64,000 nt of DNA, taken from contig CM075850.1 of the NCBI GenBank assembly GCA_037975125.1, positions 131,879,441 to 131,943,440 on the forward strand. The letters run 5' to 3'. The position numbers were made by a program, and so were the translations under genes. The notes under the pieces are model-generated. The model was given only the letters and a program-made list of their open reading frames with translations. It was not told the DNA's origin and ran no database searches. The first letter of the stretch is position 1, and each line of letters starts with the position of its first letter. Origin of the DNA: Latrodectus hesperus (lineage: Eukaryota > Arthropoda > Arachnida > Araneae > Theridiidae). Below, one piece after another: positions 48,965 through 60,357 of this stretch.

Positions 48965-49690
48965 TGAATAATAATAAAGTTTTAATCATCTTATTATATT
49001 AGCAGTTTTTAAATATATAGTCAGCAAACCCTGTTTATTGTTAAACATAAACTTAGGATTGCTTTTATCCACGTTGCAATGCATTTGCAATCAGTGAACT
49101 ATTGGGAAAAGCTTAAGCACAGTCATCGAAAAAAAAGTAAATAAAAGATGTTTTTTTTTTTAAAAAAAAAAAGCCCGTTTTTTATTGCGCTTAGTCAAAG
49201 AACAAAATTTCAGCTTACAAACAGAAGAAAGAATATATTTTTATAGTAGTGATTTAGGAGGCGATTTCATCACGTTTTATCACTATCTAGAACGGTAATT
49301 TCTTCAAATGCTAAAATTAAACAATTTTTCTATTTTAATTGAAATAACCGTTCGTAATGTAATCGTAATCGTTAATAACGTAATCGCCAAAAATTCTTTT
49401 TCATATTATTTTGGTAATAAATTTTCACCAAACATTTATATAATATGCATGCAACTTTTACAGAAAATTTTTTAAGAAAATTTTAGAATCCCTTTCATCA
49501 AAACCCTAAATAAGGAAAGATAAAATAGGTTTAGAATTTTTAATAAGGAAATTCATTGAAGCTCACACTCATACGAATGAACATGAAAAGGTTACGCATT
49601 TAACATTTGGAGTAGGCATGACTCTGCTCCATATAAGATTGAAATTCGATTTCTCTCCGAAGAAGCTTCAGTTTCGAATCAGATTTAAAT
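48965..49690. other. AT-rich stretch, nothing recognised
   Basis: AT-rich, including a perfect T/A inverted run near 49150-49172. No gene. Confidence 0.5.
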
Positions 49691-49710
49691 CAAGGGATGC
49701 GCTTTTTTCA

Positions 49711-49944
49711 GAAATCCGGTAGCTTGGTGGTAAGTCCGAGGTTCGATCTTCGCGCTTGGCAAAGTTGACTCATCCTTTCAGTGGGTTGATAAACTGAATA
49801 TCAAGCACACTTGGGAACTAAAGACTGGGGGTTTCGCATTAGGCTGACCTGGACTTACGCTTCGCACCCTAGGTAATCCGGTCAGGAAAATAGATATGAG
49901 CACTGTAGGCTTTGATCTTCATGGGCTGTCATGACATAGGCTTA
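49711..49944 (+). mobile_element. tRNA-derived SINE, head B family, copy 3 (internally deleted)
   Basis: Same family as 4457-4736 but lacking the segment between the A-box-like GGTAGCTTGGTGGTA and the T-arm (box B GGTTCGATCTT from 49740). The flanks GATGCGCTTTTTTCA (49696-49710) and GATGCGCTTTCTTCA (49945-49959) are a 15-bp TSD with one mismatch. Confidence 0.88.
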
Positions 49945-49959
49945 GATGCGCTTTCTTCA

Positions 49960-52440
49960 TATTTTTCTAATTCAGATTTATCATTAATGATGCTGTAATG
50001 GTTCGAGATTAAAAGCTTCGAATTCTTTATTTTTATCCATTTCAATTGGCTGTAGGCACAAGTATTGAATGAAACTAATTTGAAATAAACTAGTTAGAGA
50101 CTTTCTTGATCAAGTATACCTTGACGAAATATAATAAAAAAGATATTGGATGAAATTATTTCAGTGAAAGAGCTTCAAAATTATTTGATGAAATACAACT
50201 TTGCGTTACAATACGAAACCTGATAAATATAGAAGTATAGGGTTCTAAATACAGAAGTATTATTTGTATAAATTTTTTATAGGAAATTGCTGCATATAAA
50301 TTACATTTGTTTTACAAATTCAACTTATTCATCGACGAATATTTGACATTTCGAACGTGTATTTATTTCAGACTAATATTCATGGTTTTGTTCAGCTGAA
50401 TATCAAGTTAAATAATTTCAAGCAAAAGTGAATCTAAATTTCTAAGTCGACATGTTTTCATTCTAAGATACCAGAACCATTCTGTACCAAGATTTTCATG
50501 TTTCTTGATTTATAGTAGATTCTGTCAAATTGGGCGAGAAACCCAATTTGGAAGTGATTTGCTTTTTCTCAAGAGCACCTTCTCATTTTCACTGTTATTT
50601 AAACACTGAAGTCTACTAATCAACAGAAACCGATCTTCCTATTCGTATGTTACATGCACTTCTGATTTTTTTTAAACCTGCCGAGATTCAAAATTCTGTG
50701 GATGATATGAATCAATATAACGGCGATTTCATAGATGAAAACGAATAATAATTCTTAAGGTTCGGAGTAGAATCGGGTACCACTTGATTTGGCGATACAT
50801 TTGGTAATAAACTTTAATTTCTGGTAATCCTGGTAACCTTATATTTGTACAGATTTTGTGTAGCGACCATCTTGGCACTTATCTTGGGGTCAAAAAATTG
50901 CCAAAGAATCAAGAAGTACCCGATTGTAAACTTTTACCGAGTTCACGTTACTGTTATTTATGTTCTAACAGTATTTATTTTACACACAATTCAAACAAAC
51001 TTCTCAACAATGAAGACATAACACGCAACCTGGTGAAATAATATATAGGGCTTGAAGTACATTATATAATACACAGATGAACATTAAGTAGACTTGTATC
51101 TGAAGCACTCAAAAGTTTAATGACACAAAAGATACAGTACTAATTTTATATTACTGGAAATTATTTTATTGTTGTATTTTTCCTATACTATTGTTTACTA
51201 TTCTTGTTCTTATATATTATTTATTCAAAATTTTTATTAAATAATGTTGTATAATGTTATACAATTTACTAAAACGTAATGTTTTGTAGGCTTTCAACAA
51301 GCACTGCCTTTGTAAATTCATCAATAAATTCCAGGAACGGCTAATCCATGGTGAAAAAGGCCCGAAGGATGCTGGGTACAAAATGAAATATAATGTTTCG
51401 AAGTTTTAAGGATTTTTCTCTTTAACTTGCCTGCCAGATGACATAATTAACTACATTTCTTAATAATGATATTCATGCAAATGTATAATATTTCTCATAC
51501 TATTGTATTATTAATAAGATAAAACCTTAAGAAATTTTTGATTCCTGCGTATCAAGATGGTTTAATATAGAGCATAAATGATACAAAACAAATGGTTGGC
51601 TTAATATTTAACAGCACGAAAAGGAGCTGCAAACAAATGATTCCATATTAAACACTTCATTATTCCACTATAATCTAAGATAGTATTCAATGCTGTGAAG
51701 TCTATGCATAGTTACTTTTTTATGCTTTTATTGAAACCAGAAATCTTTTAAACATGAGAGTTGCACAGTAATTCTGACAAAAAAGCACGAGAGCACAAAA
51801 TGCCACAAATATAAAAACACATTTTATTTTTTTCACAATCAATATAAAAATAATACTTGTCATAATTTTTAAGCTCTACAGACTCTTTGTTAAAACGAAT
51901 ACAAGCGAATGGATATGACAGGTTTTTTTTAGTTTTTTCCCTTACAATCACTGTTTATATAGTGGAAAATCGCTTGATGTAACAGCAAAACTCATCAAGT
52001 TCTTGGCTGAGCAGGACATAGATTATGGTTATTCGCACGAAGAGGCGAATTCTCGGAGCTTAAAGCCGATTAGTAGACCCAGAGCTTGATTTCCCTGGGC
52101 AGTGCGGATTACTGTCCGCTGCGAGGTTTCTTCGAAGGAAGCAAAATGTCACTCGGATGACAAACTCATTCCATTACTACCAGTCAGGGATTCTAATATA
52201 TCAAGGTCTCACTCATCTTTCTTGAATACACAACAATGAAGAAATCTTCTTAATCATTTTTATTTGTGTGTGAATATAGATGTATAGATGTAATTATTTC
52301 CCATCTTGTACAGTTTGACCGCACACAATATACTGTTTTTGATGGAATTATGAGATCATAAAGCAAAGCAGTAAATTTGTCACCAAGTTGGACTGAAATT
52401 ATAAAGCTTGCTCTCCAGTACTTTAAGTGTGACCAGTTAG
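49960..52440. other. AT-rich stretch with one mixed-composition patch
   Basis: Mostly AT-rich. About 51990-52200 is more complex (CTTGATTTCCCTGGGCAGTG) but has no recognisable frame. A short hairpin (AAATTGGG / CCCAATTT) lies near 50527-50549. Confidence 0.4.
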
Positions 52441-52449
52441 TGATCATAA

Positions 52450-52451
<2 letters not shown>

Positions 52452-52537
<86 letters not shown>
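52452..52537. repeat. (TA)n microsatellite
   Basis: About 86 bp of uninterrupted AT dinucleotides. Confidence 0.95.
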
Positions 52538-52539
<2 letters not shown>

Positions 52540-53184
52540 AGCCTTAAGGAAACAATACAATAATTTATATTGTATAGTATATTTCTTTAAAAAATTAAGG
52601 TTGATTTCGAATCAGTCTATGGGAATTGTGTACATTAAACTCCTTTTTCATCAATTTGATTTAATTTTTAGCTATGATGATTATTGTACAAGCTTAATGA
52701 AGATCAAAGAAAGATTGTTTATGGTATGATTGTTTTTAAACTGTTCAGATGTCATTGATAATTAGATGTTTGCATATGATAGCATCAGAAACTCGCGGAC
52801 GAAATTGTCTTCTTACTTTCTAAAGACAAACTGAAAGTAAACATGAGTTTTACGATTCACCTTCTAAAATATACTCAGTAACATTTCAATTTAAGCAATC
52901 AATTTTCGCAAACTTCAAAAGATCTGCTGGAACGATTCGAAAACATATAAACAACCGCTACGTTTTCCATCCTCAGTTGTCTTCTTCTCCTCGAAGTGAA
53001 TTAGATATCTAATTAGAAATGGAATCAATCGGCATCCACGCCACTTAAATTATTAAAATGTCATTTTTTTAAAAAAAATTCCTTATATAAGTTTTTAAAA
53101 CTCTATTTTTTAAATGTTTGCATTTACCGTGTATATTAATTATTTGCTTGTTATAAAAAATCCTTCCACCCTAACATTCTCAAC

Positions 53185-53625
53185 AACCCTCAACACCTCA
53201 ACATTTCATTTGGAGCTTTTAACTTTGAAACAGTGGACGATTTTATTTATTTAGGATCTTTGTTTAAGAGAGCCAATGAGATCCTTTTAAAGACGAATAA
53301 TCGCAGCAAATAGAGCTTTTATGGATCAAAGCACATTTACTAAGATTCAACATTTTATCTATAAGGAAAAAGCTTAAAATAAGCCGACTCAAATGGGTTG
53401 GACATGTCATCCGCTTGAGCAGCAATACGATTAAGGAAACTTTTTTCATCTACACCTTATAACACAAGAAGACCTAAATTTCGATGGCTAGATGCCGTGG
53501 AAGAGAATTATCTGCTTACCAGAACAAAGAGTTGGAAGAGTTTAATAAAGGTGGTTGGAGCAGAATCTATAGTCCCGCTCTGTGGTGTCGAACCATGGAT
53601 GATGATGATATTAATTAATGTCCAA
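53185..53625 (+). pseudogene. Decayed C-terminal end of a LINE reverse transcriptase ORF
   Basis: It translates in pieces to ISFGAFNFETVDDFIYLGSL (about 53206-53265, compare the conserved V.DF.YLGS motif after the RT palm). A deletion follows, then SRLKWVGHVIRL (about 53382-53417, compare LRWAGHV.RM) and a WLDAVEE-like segment (about 53489-53510). This order is characteristic of the 3' end of RTE/CR1-like non-LTR elements with the RT C-terminal region. Multiple stops and frameshifts, and the RT catalytic core is absent. Not functional. Confidence 0.7.
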
Positions 53626-53629
53626 TTGT

Positions 53630-54690
53630 AACAGAGTTGCTTCATTCGTAATCAAAAATGTTAGTGGATATTTCGATATAAGAGATGGAAGTAATTGTAC
53701 AATTTCAAAATTTTAAATGTTGGTAGGTATGTATAGTATTCATGCATTTTTATGTATGATGTGTGTATGTCCTTCTCCGGAATGAACTCTATCCCTTCGT
53801 CAGGAAAACTAGTAACGAACGGCGATGTGCAGTTTTTGTTTCTGCAGAGCTCTGGAGCAAATATTCCGCCTTCTTACTGAAAAACTAGGAAAATAGATTA
53901 AAAACCTGAAACAACAAAATTTTTCGTTAGTCACAATTTATTGAATTCTTGAATGGATGGAAGAAAAGTTGAGAAGGCAAAAGAGTAATTTAAAAAATAA
54001 AATAAAAATTAAGAATAATTAAAAAAACAACATTAATGAAATCAAAAATGATTATATGACCTGAGTTTGTGTTACTTTCTTATTCGATCTCTAATTTATT
54101 TTATTTTAATATTATTTGCTATCTAATTTATATATTTTATTTTATGGTTTATAATCTTATACTAATGTTTTTATTAGAAAATCGTATATCCTTTGAATTA
54201 TTGGTAACTAACTGCATTGCTCATATTGACATCTCAAATTTTTTTTCACCAATTAGCGTGAAATTTCTCCCTCCTCGTCTTACAGGCCATGCATCAGAAT
54301 GTAATCAATAACTTCAAGTGCAAATGTCGCAAGGTATTTTCACAAAGACTTATCATGATTTGTAACGTCCCGGGTACAATGCACTAGTTCATACATGTTC
54401 TGAATGATGTTGCAGAAAATACGATCATGCATGCTTACAGGCATGACTGTGTAGAATTGCTTTGACATGCGGATTTATTACTATCATAACTAAAGAATGT
54501 CAAGGACATTTACTTGACGACTTGAATGATGATGAATTATTCATCCATGAGCTTCAACAAAGAAATCCACTGCCCTCCGAAATTTCCTATCCAAACCCTT
54601 ATAAATCCGGATTTGGATGCAATTTGCAAGTAAGAACTATTGTAAGATTCAATGACTTTGAATCCGTTATGATATAGGCTGAGCAGGCAG
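53630..54690. other. AT-rich stretch with an unassigned 71-codon frame
   Basis: The frame 54462-54677 (+ strand) has varied, acidic composition (HLLDDLNDDELFIHELQQRN) and could be a fragment of a coding sequence, but I do not recognise it and no splice context is evident. The rest is AT-rich. Confidence 0.3.
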
Positions 54691-54699
54691 CTGAATGTT

Positions 54700-54830
54700 T
54701 ATTTCTCTGGCCTTCGTTTCAACAATTCGTGGGTTCGAATCACACCTTGGGCATGGATGTTCGTAGCGGTTCGGGATCCGCTTTAAACTGAAAGTTTCTG
54801 TTTAATTAGCTCTTGTGTACAACTAATGAA
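54700..54830 (+). mobile_element. SINE-like repeat, family E fragment
   Basis: TTTCAACAATTCGTGGGTTC continues into GAATCACACCTTGGGCATGG. It is the same arrangement as the head of the repeat at 4250-4437, with box B GGTTCGAATC. Boundaries are unclear. Confidence 0.5.
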
Positions 54831-54834
54831 TGTT

Positions 54835-55445
54835 GACTGACAAGCCAGCAAACATTTATGAAAAAAATCTAAGGCTTGTAAAATTGTCGTTTTAATATGC
54901 AGTCATGGGTTACATTAAAGAAGTTACTATAAAGACATCCAAGAACGCTTAAATGACACGTTGCATAGAAAGCCACAGATACGAAAGTTTCAATACAGGT
55001 CATTTTATTTACGAACTCAGATGCAATTTGTAAGCAAGAAATATGATTAAGTAATAATGGCATAATGTATGAATGAGAAAAAAATGTACTATTTAAAATG
55101 TAGCCTTGAAAAAGGAAAAAAGAAGTGATTACTTTGCCAAATGTTTCATCAATAAAATCAAAATAAAAATTGTTCTCAAATGTGTATTTTTTTCTGCATG
55201 TGTTTCTTATACAGTTTATACTGAATAATTTTTCAAACAGTTTTTTTTTTTATTTATAATGAAAGAGCAGTTTTTGATAAAATAATTAATTTTAAAATTT
55301 TACACATATTTTTCTTTTACGAACTTTTCAACTTTAAAAGCAATTGTTGTGGTAGCTACGAGTTCGTAAAGAAGAGTATCTGCTGCGAATATATAGGTCA
55401 CGCATGATAGCTTTATTTCTGAAGAGCCATGTGAGAACGTAAAAA
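54835..55445. other. AT-rich stretch, nothing recognised
   Basis: AT-rich; no supported feature. Confidence 0.5.
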
Positions 55446-55455
55446 TAATATTATG

Positions 55456-55714
55456 GGCACAGATGCCGTATAATCCAGAAAGCTAAATTCTAAATTAATT
55501 TTTTATTGATGAAGAAATGTTACTAAGATGAAGTATTGTGAAGTGCGCCATGACGTAAATATTAGGGTTGCCAAAATAGAATTTTCTGCATAATTCTTAT
55601 TGGTCTCCATATCTAGGACGAAATGAAAAACCAAAATGTTACATACCATCCAAATCCGCCAAAAAGATAACCAATCTCCGAATTTGGGATCCTGGATTAT
55701 ATGGCATCTGTGCC
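55456..55714. mobile_element. hAT-like MITE, copy 1
   Basis: Terminal inverted repeats of about 23 bp (left GGCACAGATGCCGTATAATC, then CAG; right its reverse complement with one mismatch) bound a 259-bp, non-coding element. It is flanked by a perfect 8-bp TSD ATATTATG (55448-55455 and 55715-55722). An 8-bp duplication points to the hAT superfamily, though the terminal motif is not diagnostic. A short minus frame inside (55503-55733) is not a gene. Confidence 0.85.
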
Positions 55715-55722
55715 ATATTATG

Positions 55723-56140
55723 ACTGGTAACATTTTTTAAGACAATTCTGCATACGTCCCACGTTAACTGAGAGCATAAAGGCAATTGAAATCTTGTTGG
55801 TATCAATGAAACAATTTTCCTACTTCTTTTGTTTCGCTACATTTTCTGAAATCGCAGCGAAAGGTCTGTAAAAGCATCTGTTGAATAAAATGCGATAGGG
55901 TTGTGTCAGTGAGGAACACAAGAAAAGTGGGCTATTGCAAGGAATTTGGCGGTGGAATCTATGTTCACGTTCAATAATTATCACAAATGCTTAGACCGAG
56001 GCTCTTCAATGTTAATGATCAGGTTTCGGATTGGAAAAAAGTCTTTTTATTTTCGCTTTTTCTTGTTTTTAAGAACCAAGCAAAAATAACAGAATAAATT
56101 CTTCTAAATACAACTTAAATTGAATAATTGTAATGTAATA
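55723..56140. other. Spacer between inverted MITE copies
   Basis: No recognised feature. Its ends are the two MITE copies in opposite orientation. Confidence 0.4.
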
Positions 56141-56145
56141 ATTAA

Positions 56146-56356
56146 GCTCAGATGCAGTATAATCCAGGATAATCTAGCAACCTAGTTTTTATTACGTCCT
56201 AGATATGGAGACCTGTAAAAATAATGCAGAAAATTCTATTTTGGCAACCATAGTATTAAAGTCATGGCGCACGTCACAATACGTCATCATGGCGACATTT
56301 CTTCATTGCCAAAAAAATTAAGAATTCGAAATTCTAGATTAAACGGCATCTGTGCC
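56146..56356. mobile_element. hAT-like MITE, copy 2 (inverted, diverged)
   Basis: The ends GCTCAGATGCAGTATAATCC and GGCATCTGTGCC match the TIRs of copy 1. The interior (TTACGTCCTAGATATGGAGA, AGAAAATTCTATTTTGGCAA) is the reverse complement of copy 1's interior. It is about 50 bp shorter, and its flanks give only a degenerate 8-bp duplication, so it is the older copy. Confidence 0.8.
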
Positions 56357-56600
56357 AACAATTATAATTGCAATAAGAAAACGGTATTCTTGTAAGCAAA
56401 CTCTCTCTCTCTATTTAGACTATTATTTAAACTAATATTTTGTAAATCATGTGCCTAATTTCGTAAAAAAATGTATTTCATCCAAAATTAAATTATTGAC
56501 TCAATACATGGGCAATGTATTTAATATCACGAGTTACAGCTAATATAAGGCTTTTGAATCTGGAAGCGAGAGAGTGTTGCCTTTGAGATTTTTAACTTAA

Positions 56601-59600
56601 CTAGCTGTACCCATTCACACGTTGCTGTGTTTGAACAAAAAGGCAGTTTTGATACCTCAGACATAATTTATTAATTATCAAATGTATACAATACATCAAA
56701 ATGAAAATTAACACTAAAATTATCCCTACATATATATCATTTGAATATAACATGTAAAAAACATAAATACATAGTTAATGGTAGAATAAACATGCTTCTT
56801 CGCTATGATATTAAACAATATTACAAACGAATTTCAATTGAAAAATAATTTTGAAATTATTAAATATCATGATGAAATGAATGGTATTTGAGGATTGATG
56901 GTGAACTTTATCTTAGTAGTGCTTGTAAATATACCACCTTTTTTATTTTCCTACCTGGTGCAAGAACAAATAAATTTGATGGTTTTCCAACTCGTGAACA
57001 CCCGACGTAAAGCTGTCCATGTAAGAAGCATGGATTTATCAAATGTAATTCACATATTTGCAGTGATTGTCCCTGTGCTTTGGTAATGGCCATTACAAAG
57101 GCTAGTCGTACGGGAAACTGTAGACGTTTAAATTTAAATAGAGTATGTGTTGGTATCATGGGAATGTGTGGTAGTGGTACATGTTCCTGTTAGTGTTTTT
57201 CATTTATATTGGTTGCCTCAATTATGTTGTTCATTAATTCTTTTATTGGTAGCCTAGTCCCATTGCAGAGTCGCTGTGGATTTTTATTTCGTAGATGGAT
57301 GATTGGGGAGCCATTTTTCATAGATAAAATATGCGGTGGCCTTCCTGGTAGATTCAATGAATTTAAAAATTCTATTGGATAATTAACTGATTCATCGTGA
57401 TTGAAAACATTATCCATGGATTTATATGTTGTTTCATCAGGTATTTCATTTTAAATTGCGGAGTTTATTAAATTCACATCAATGTTTTTGACTGCCAGTA
57501 TAACGCACTCACTAACCCATTGGTTATTTTTATAATTCTGCGATAAATTTGGAAAAACTTTGGTAATCAATTCATCAGTGGATTTTACAATGTGACAAAA
57601 GTTTTCTGGTAATGTAATACAATGTGTGGATTCGTCCATTTCCATTTTACCATTCCCAATATCTAACAATTGTTTTGCAAATCGTTCAGAAGATTCATCT
57701 TGTTGTAATTGAACCTGCATATTGGCCTTTAAAGATATTTTCTCCACATAACACTGTGATGATTTGAGATATGCATTCAATTCATCCGCAGGTGTTGAAC
57801 GTGGTATAACTGGTTGAGTTTGTCAAAAATCACTAGCTAGCAAAATGAGTGCACCACCAATGAACTGCTCATTTTCTCTCAAATCTTTTAATGTGCGATT
57901 GGGTCCTCCCAATAATTCCTTGTGTGTCATGGTGCAATCATCCCATATTATATGCTGACATGATCTTAGTACTTTTCTCATCCCAGAGTACTTGCTAATA
58001 TTACAAGTTGGAATTTTAATTACCTGTATATTTAATGACAATTTCAATGCTGAATGTGCAGTTAGACCACCGTTCAAAAGAGCTGCTGCAATATCAGGTG
58101 ATACAACAGCAAATGTAATATTATTTTGTGATCTTATAGTTGCCAGAATAATTGAAATAAGAAAAGTTTTGCTAGTGCCTCCAGGTGCATCTATGAAATA
58201 TAAACGACAACTCTTGTTAGATATTGCATTTATAATTGTGTCATATACTGTTCGTTGTTCTAATACCGATTTCGGCAGATTAATTCAAGCAAATGTTTGT
58301 AATTCATTTACATCGAAGTGCGTTTCTCGTTGTATATCACGATCGAAAATGTCATTAACAGATATATTATATATATATGTGTGTGTGTGTGCGTGTGTCT
58401 TCAATCATATAGTCTTTATATTTTCCCAAATATCCTTTGGGTTCGCCGGAAAACATGTATGATGGAAAATAATGTACGTATCTCGTATCTGCTGTGGTTG
58501 AGCTGTATTAAATGCATCAGCAAGTGAAATATCCCAATCAGCATCGTTTTCTAAGAGACTATTTCTGTCAAGCCTCACTAAATGTAGCACACACATGGGC
58601 ATTGACTGTTTTTAATTCTTGGAAAGATGTTCATCATTGCCTGTAATAACTTCAGCAAGTATGTCTCCAAGATACCGCTTTCTGCACTTTTCATCTGACA
58701 TGCTTAGCGAATTATTATTTAGTGAGCCACATGGACTATGAGTATTGCGAGAATTAAATTTTTCACCAACTATGACAATTGCCATTTCATCGATCGTTGG
58801 TGCGTTGAATTGTCTTCGATGTTGACCAATAGGTGTTTTATCTGCCTTTGTTATTATTTTGTAATCGTCAGATGGCATTTGTTCCATAACAGTTTTAAAT
58901 AATTTAATTAATTCATTATGTTGTTCAAACAAATTGTATAATTCAGAGACAATCTCTCATATAGTACTCAAATTCAGTTGACACCGTCTACTGATTTGTT
59001 CGTCAGTGTATTTCCCATAAAATATATCTGAAGATATTTGTGATCAGCATTTGGCAAAAGTAGTAGTGATCCAGCGTGGTGATAAATTTGCCCCTGTACT
59101 TTAAATGTTAACATATAATTTGCGCTAACGATATTCGTTGCTAACAACTATTTCATTTGGAAGCATAAATTGTACTTGCGTATATTTTTCAGAAGATTTT
59201 TTGATTGACTTGTTTCGCCTTTTACTAGAGTTAATAATATTTTAGGTGGTGAAGGCAATTCTGGTAACTTTACTTTTTCATCTGCACAGCACATACCTGG
59301 TGTTTCATTTTTAAATTTCTGAGCATCACAATACGTACACTTTTTATCCATTTTTCCAATAATTACACTTGGATGAAGACTGTAATTATAAAGGGGATTG
59401 TGATTGATACCACATAAGTTCAAATCTGTATGTATCGTTCGTCTTGTTGGTGTCCTTCTAATTCGATTCCTATGCTACTTTGCTTGCCACTATTCACTCG
59501 TTTCTAATGATCGAGCAAGAGCAGTGGTGACTCGATCTCTTTCTTGCCAAGTTTTTCTTTGCTCACTGGTTTCTAAAGCTCGTTCTTCTCTTCTCATTTT

Positions 59601-59640
59601 TTTTGTTTGACTTGTAGATCGACCAATGGCATTGTGGTGT
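56601..59640 (-). pseudogene. Decayed Helitron (RepHel/PIF1-helicase) with 3' terminus
   Basis: Minus-strand fragments give, in order: an Arg/Gln/Glu-rich N-terminus (59640-59430); a Cys-rich segment with KCTYCDAQKF and TPGMCC (59423-59148); TFKVQGQIYHHAGS (about 59100-59060); NAPTIDEMAIVIVGE (58932-58612); a helicase with Walker A DAPGGTSKTF (about 58190-58161, Gly to Ser); DDCTMTHKELL and GGALILLASDF (58077-57823, stop TGA at 57825-57823); LRNKNPQRLCNGTRL (57417-57190); and FVMAITKAQGQSL...YVGCSRVG (57159-56908). The sequence jumps from the IVIVGE block to KCRKRY...DILAEVITGND and then to the helicase. The expected HUH histidines and nickase tyrosines are therefore missing. The minus-strand 3' end GGGTACAGCTAG (CTAG at 56604-56601) fits a Helitron terminus. 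The 5' terminus was not located. Confidence 0.85.
58361..58398. repeat. (AT)n(GT)n microsatellite inside the Helitron
   Basis: A short TA tract followed by GT repeats with one CG interruption. It lies between decayed Helitron coding blocks. Confidence 0.9.
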
Positions 59641-60289
59641 CATTTTGGTGGCATTGTGGGGTTGAATAAGAACTTGTTTCCAATTATTTTCTTCAGCTGG
59701 AAATCAATAATGTTTTTATTTATTCTCGTATTAATAATTGCAAAAATTTTTGACTGCATTTTTGTATTTATTAGAATTTGCTGGTGAAAAATCGAACGTC
59801 AAACGCATTAATGTTGTTTTTTGTAATTTAAATTAATTTGTTGAACTCTTAAAGGAAACACAATTTATATATTTTAAACATTTTAAATTTCAATATAATT
59901 TTTAATATTCAAACAATAATGGAAAAAATATGAATAGAATGATTCAATATTTTACTTACCTTGTGATTTATATTTTTATATTTATTACAACTGTTATTAT
60001 GGGTATGTTATTTTTTTACAGTTTAATTTGTTTTATAAAAGTAAATTCTATGAGTAAACTTTATGGGTAAAAATTTTATATTTTAATTTATTCATGGTTA
60101 CACTTTTAACGATTAAATGTTATTTTGATATTTTTTGGGATATTTATTTGGAAGCACCTAGAACCCTAACTCTGATTTTAAAAAATTTCAGAACCCTTCC
60201 TACGAGGAATACCTAATAATTTCCCAAATTTTCACGGCGATTGGAAGTATGGTTTATGAATCTATTGAGTACAGACGAACAGATACACA

Positions 60290-60357
<68 letters not shown>

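Noticed and set aside
56908..58200. PIF1-type helicase motifs as a possible host PIF1 gene
   Set aside because: N-terminal Helitron-specific blocks lie in order upstream, a Helitron-like CTAG terminus lies downstream, and stops and an altered Walker A interrupt it. It is a decayed Helitron, not a host helicase.
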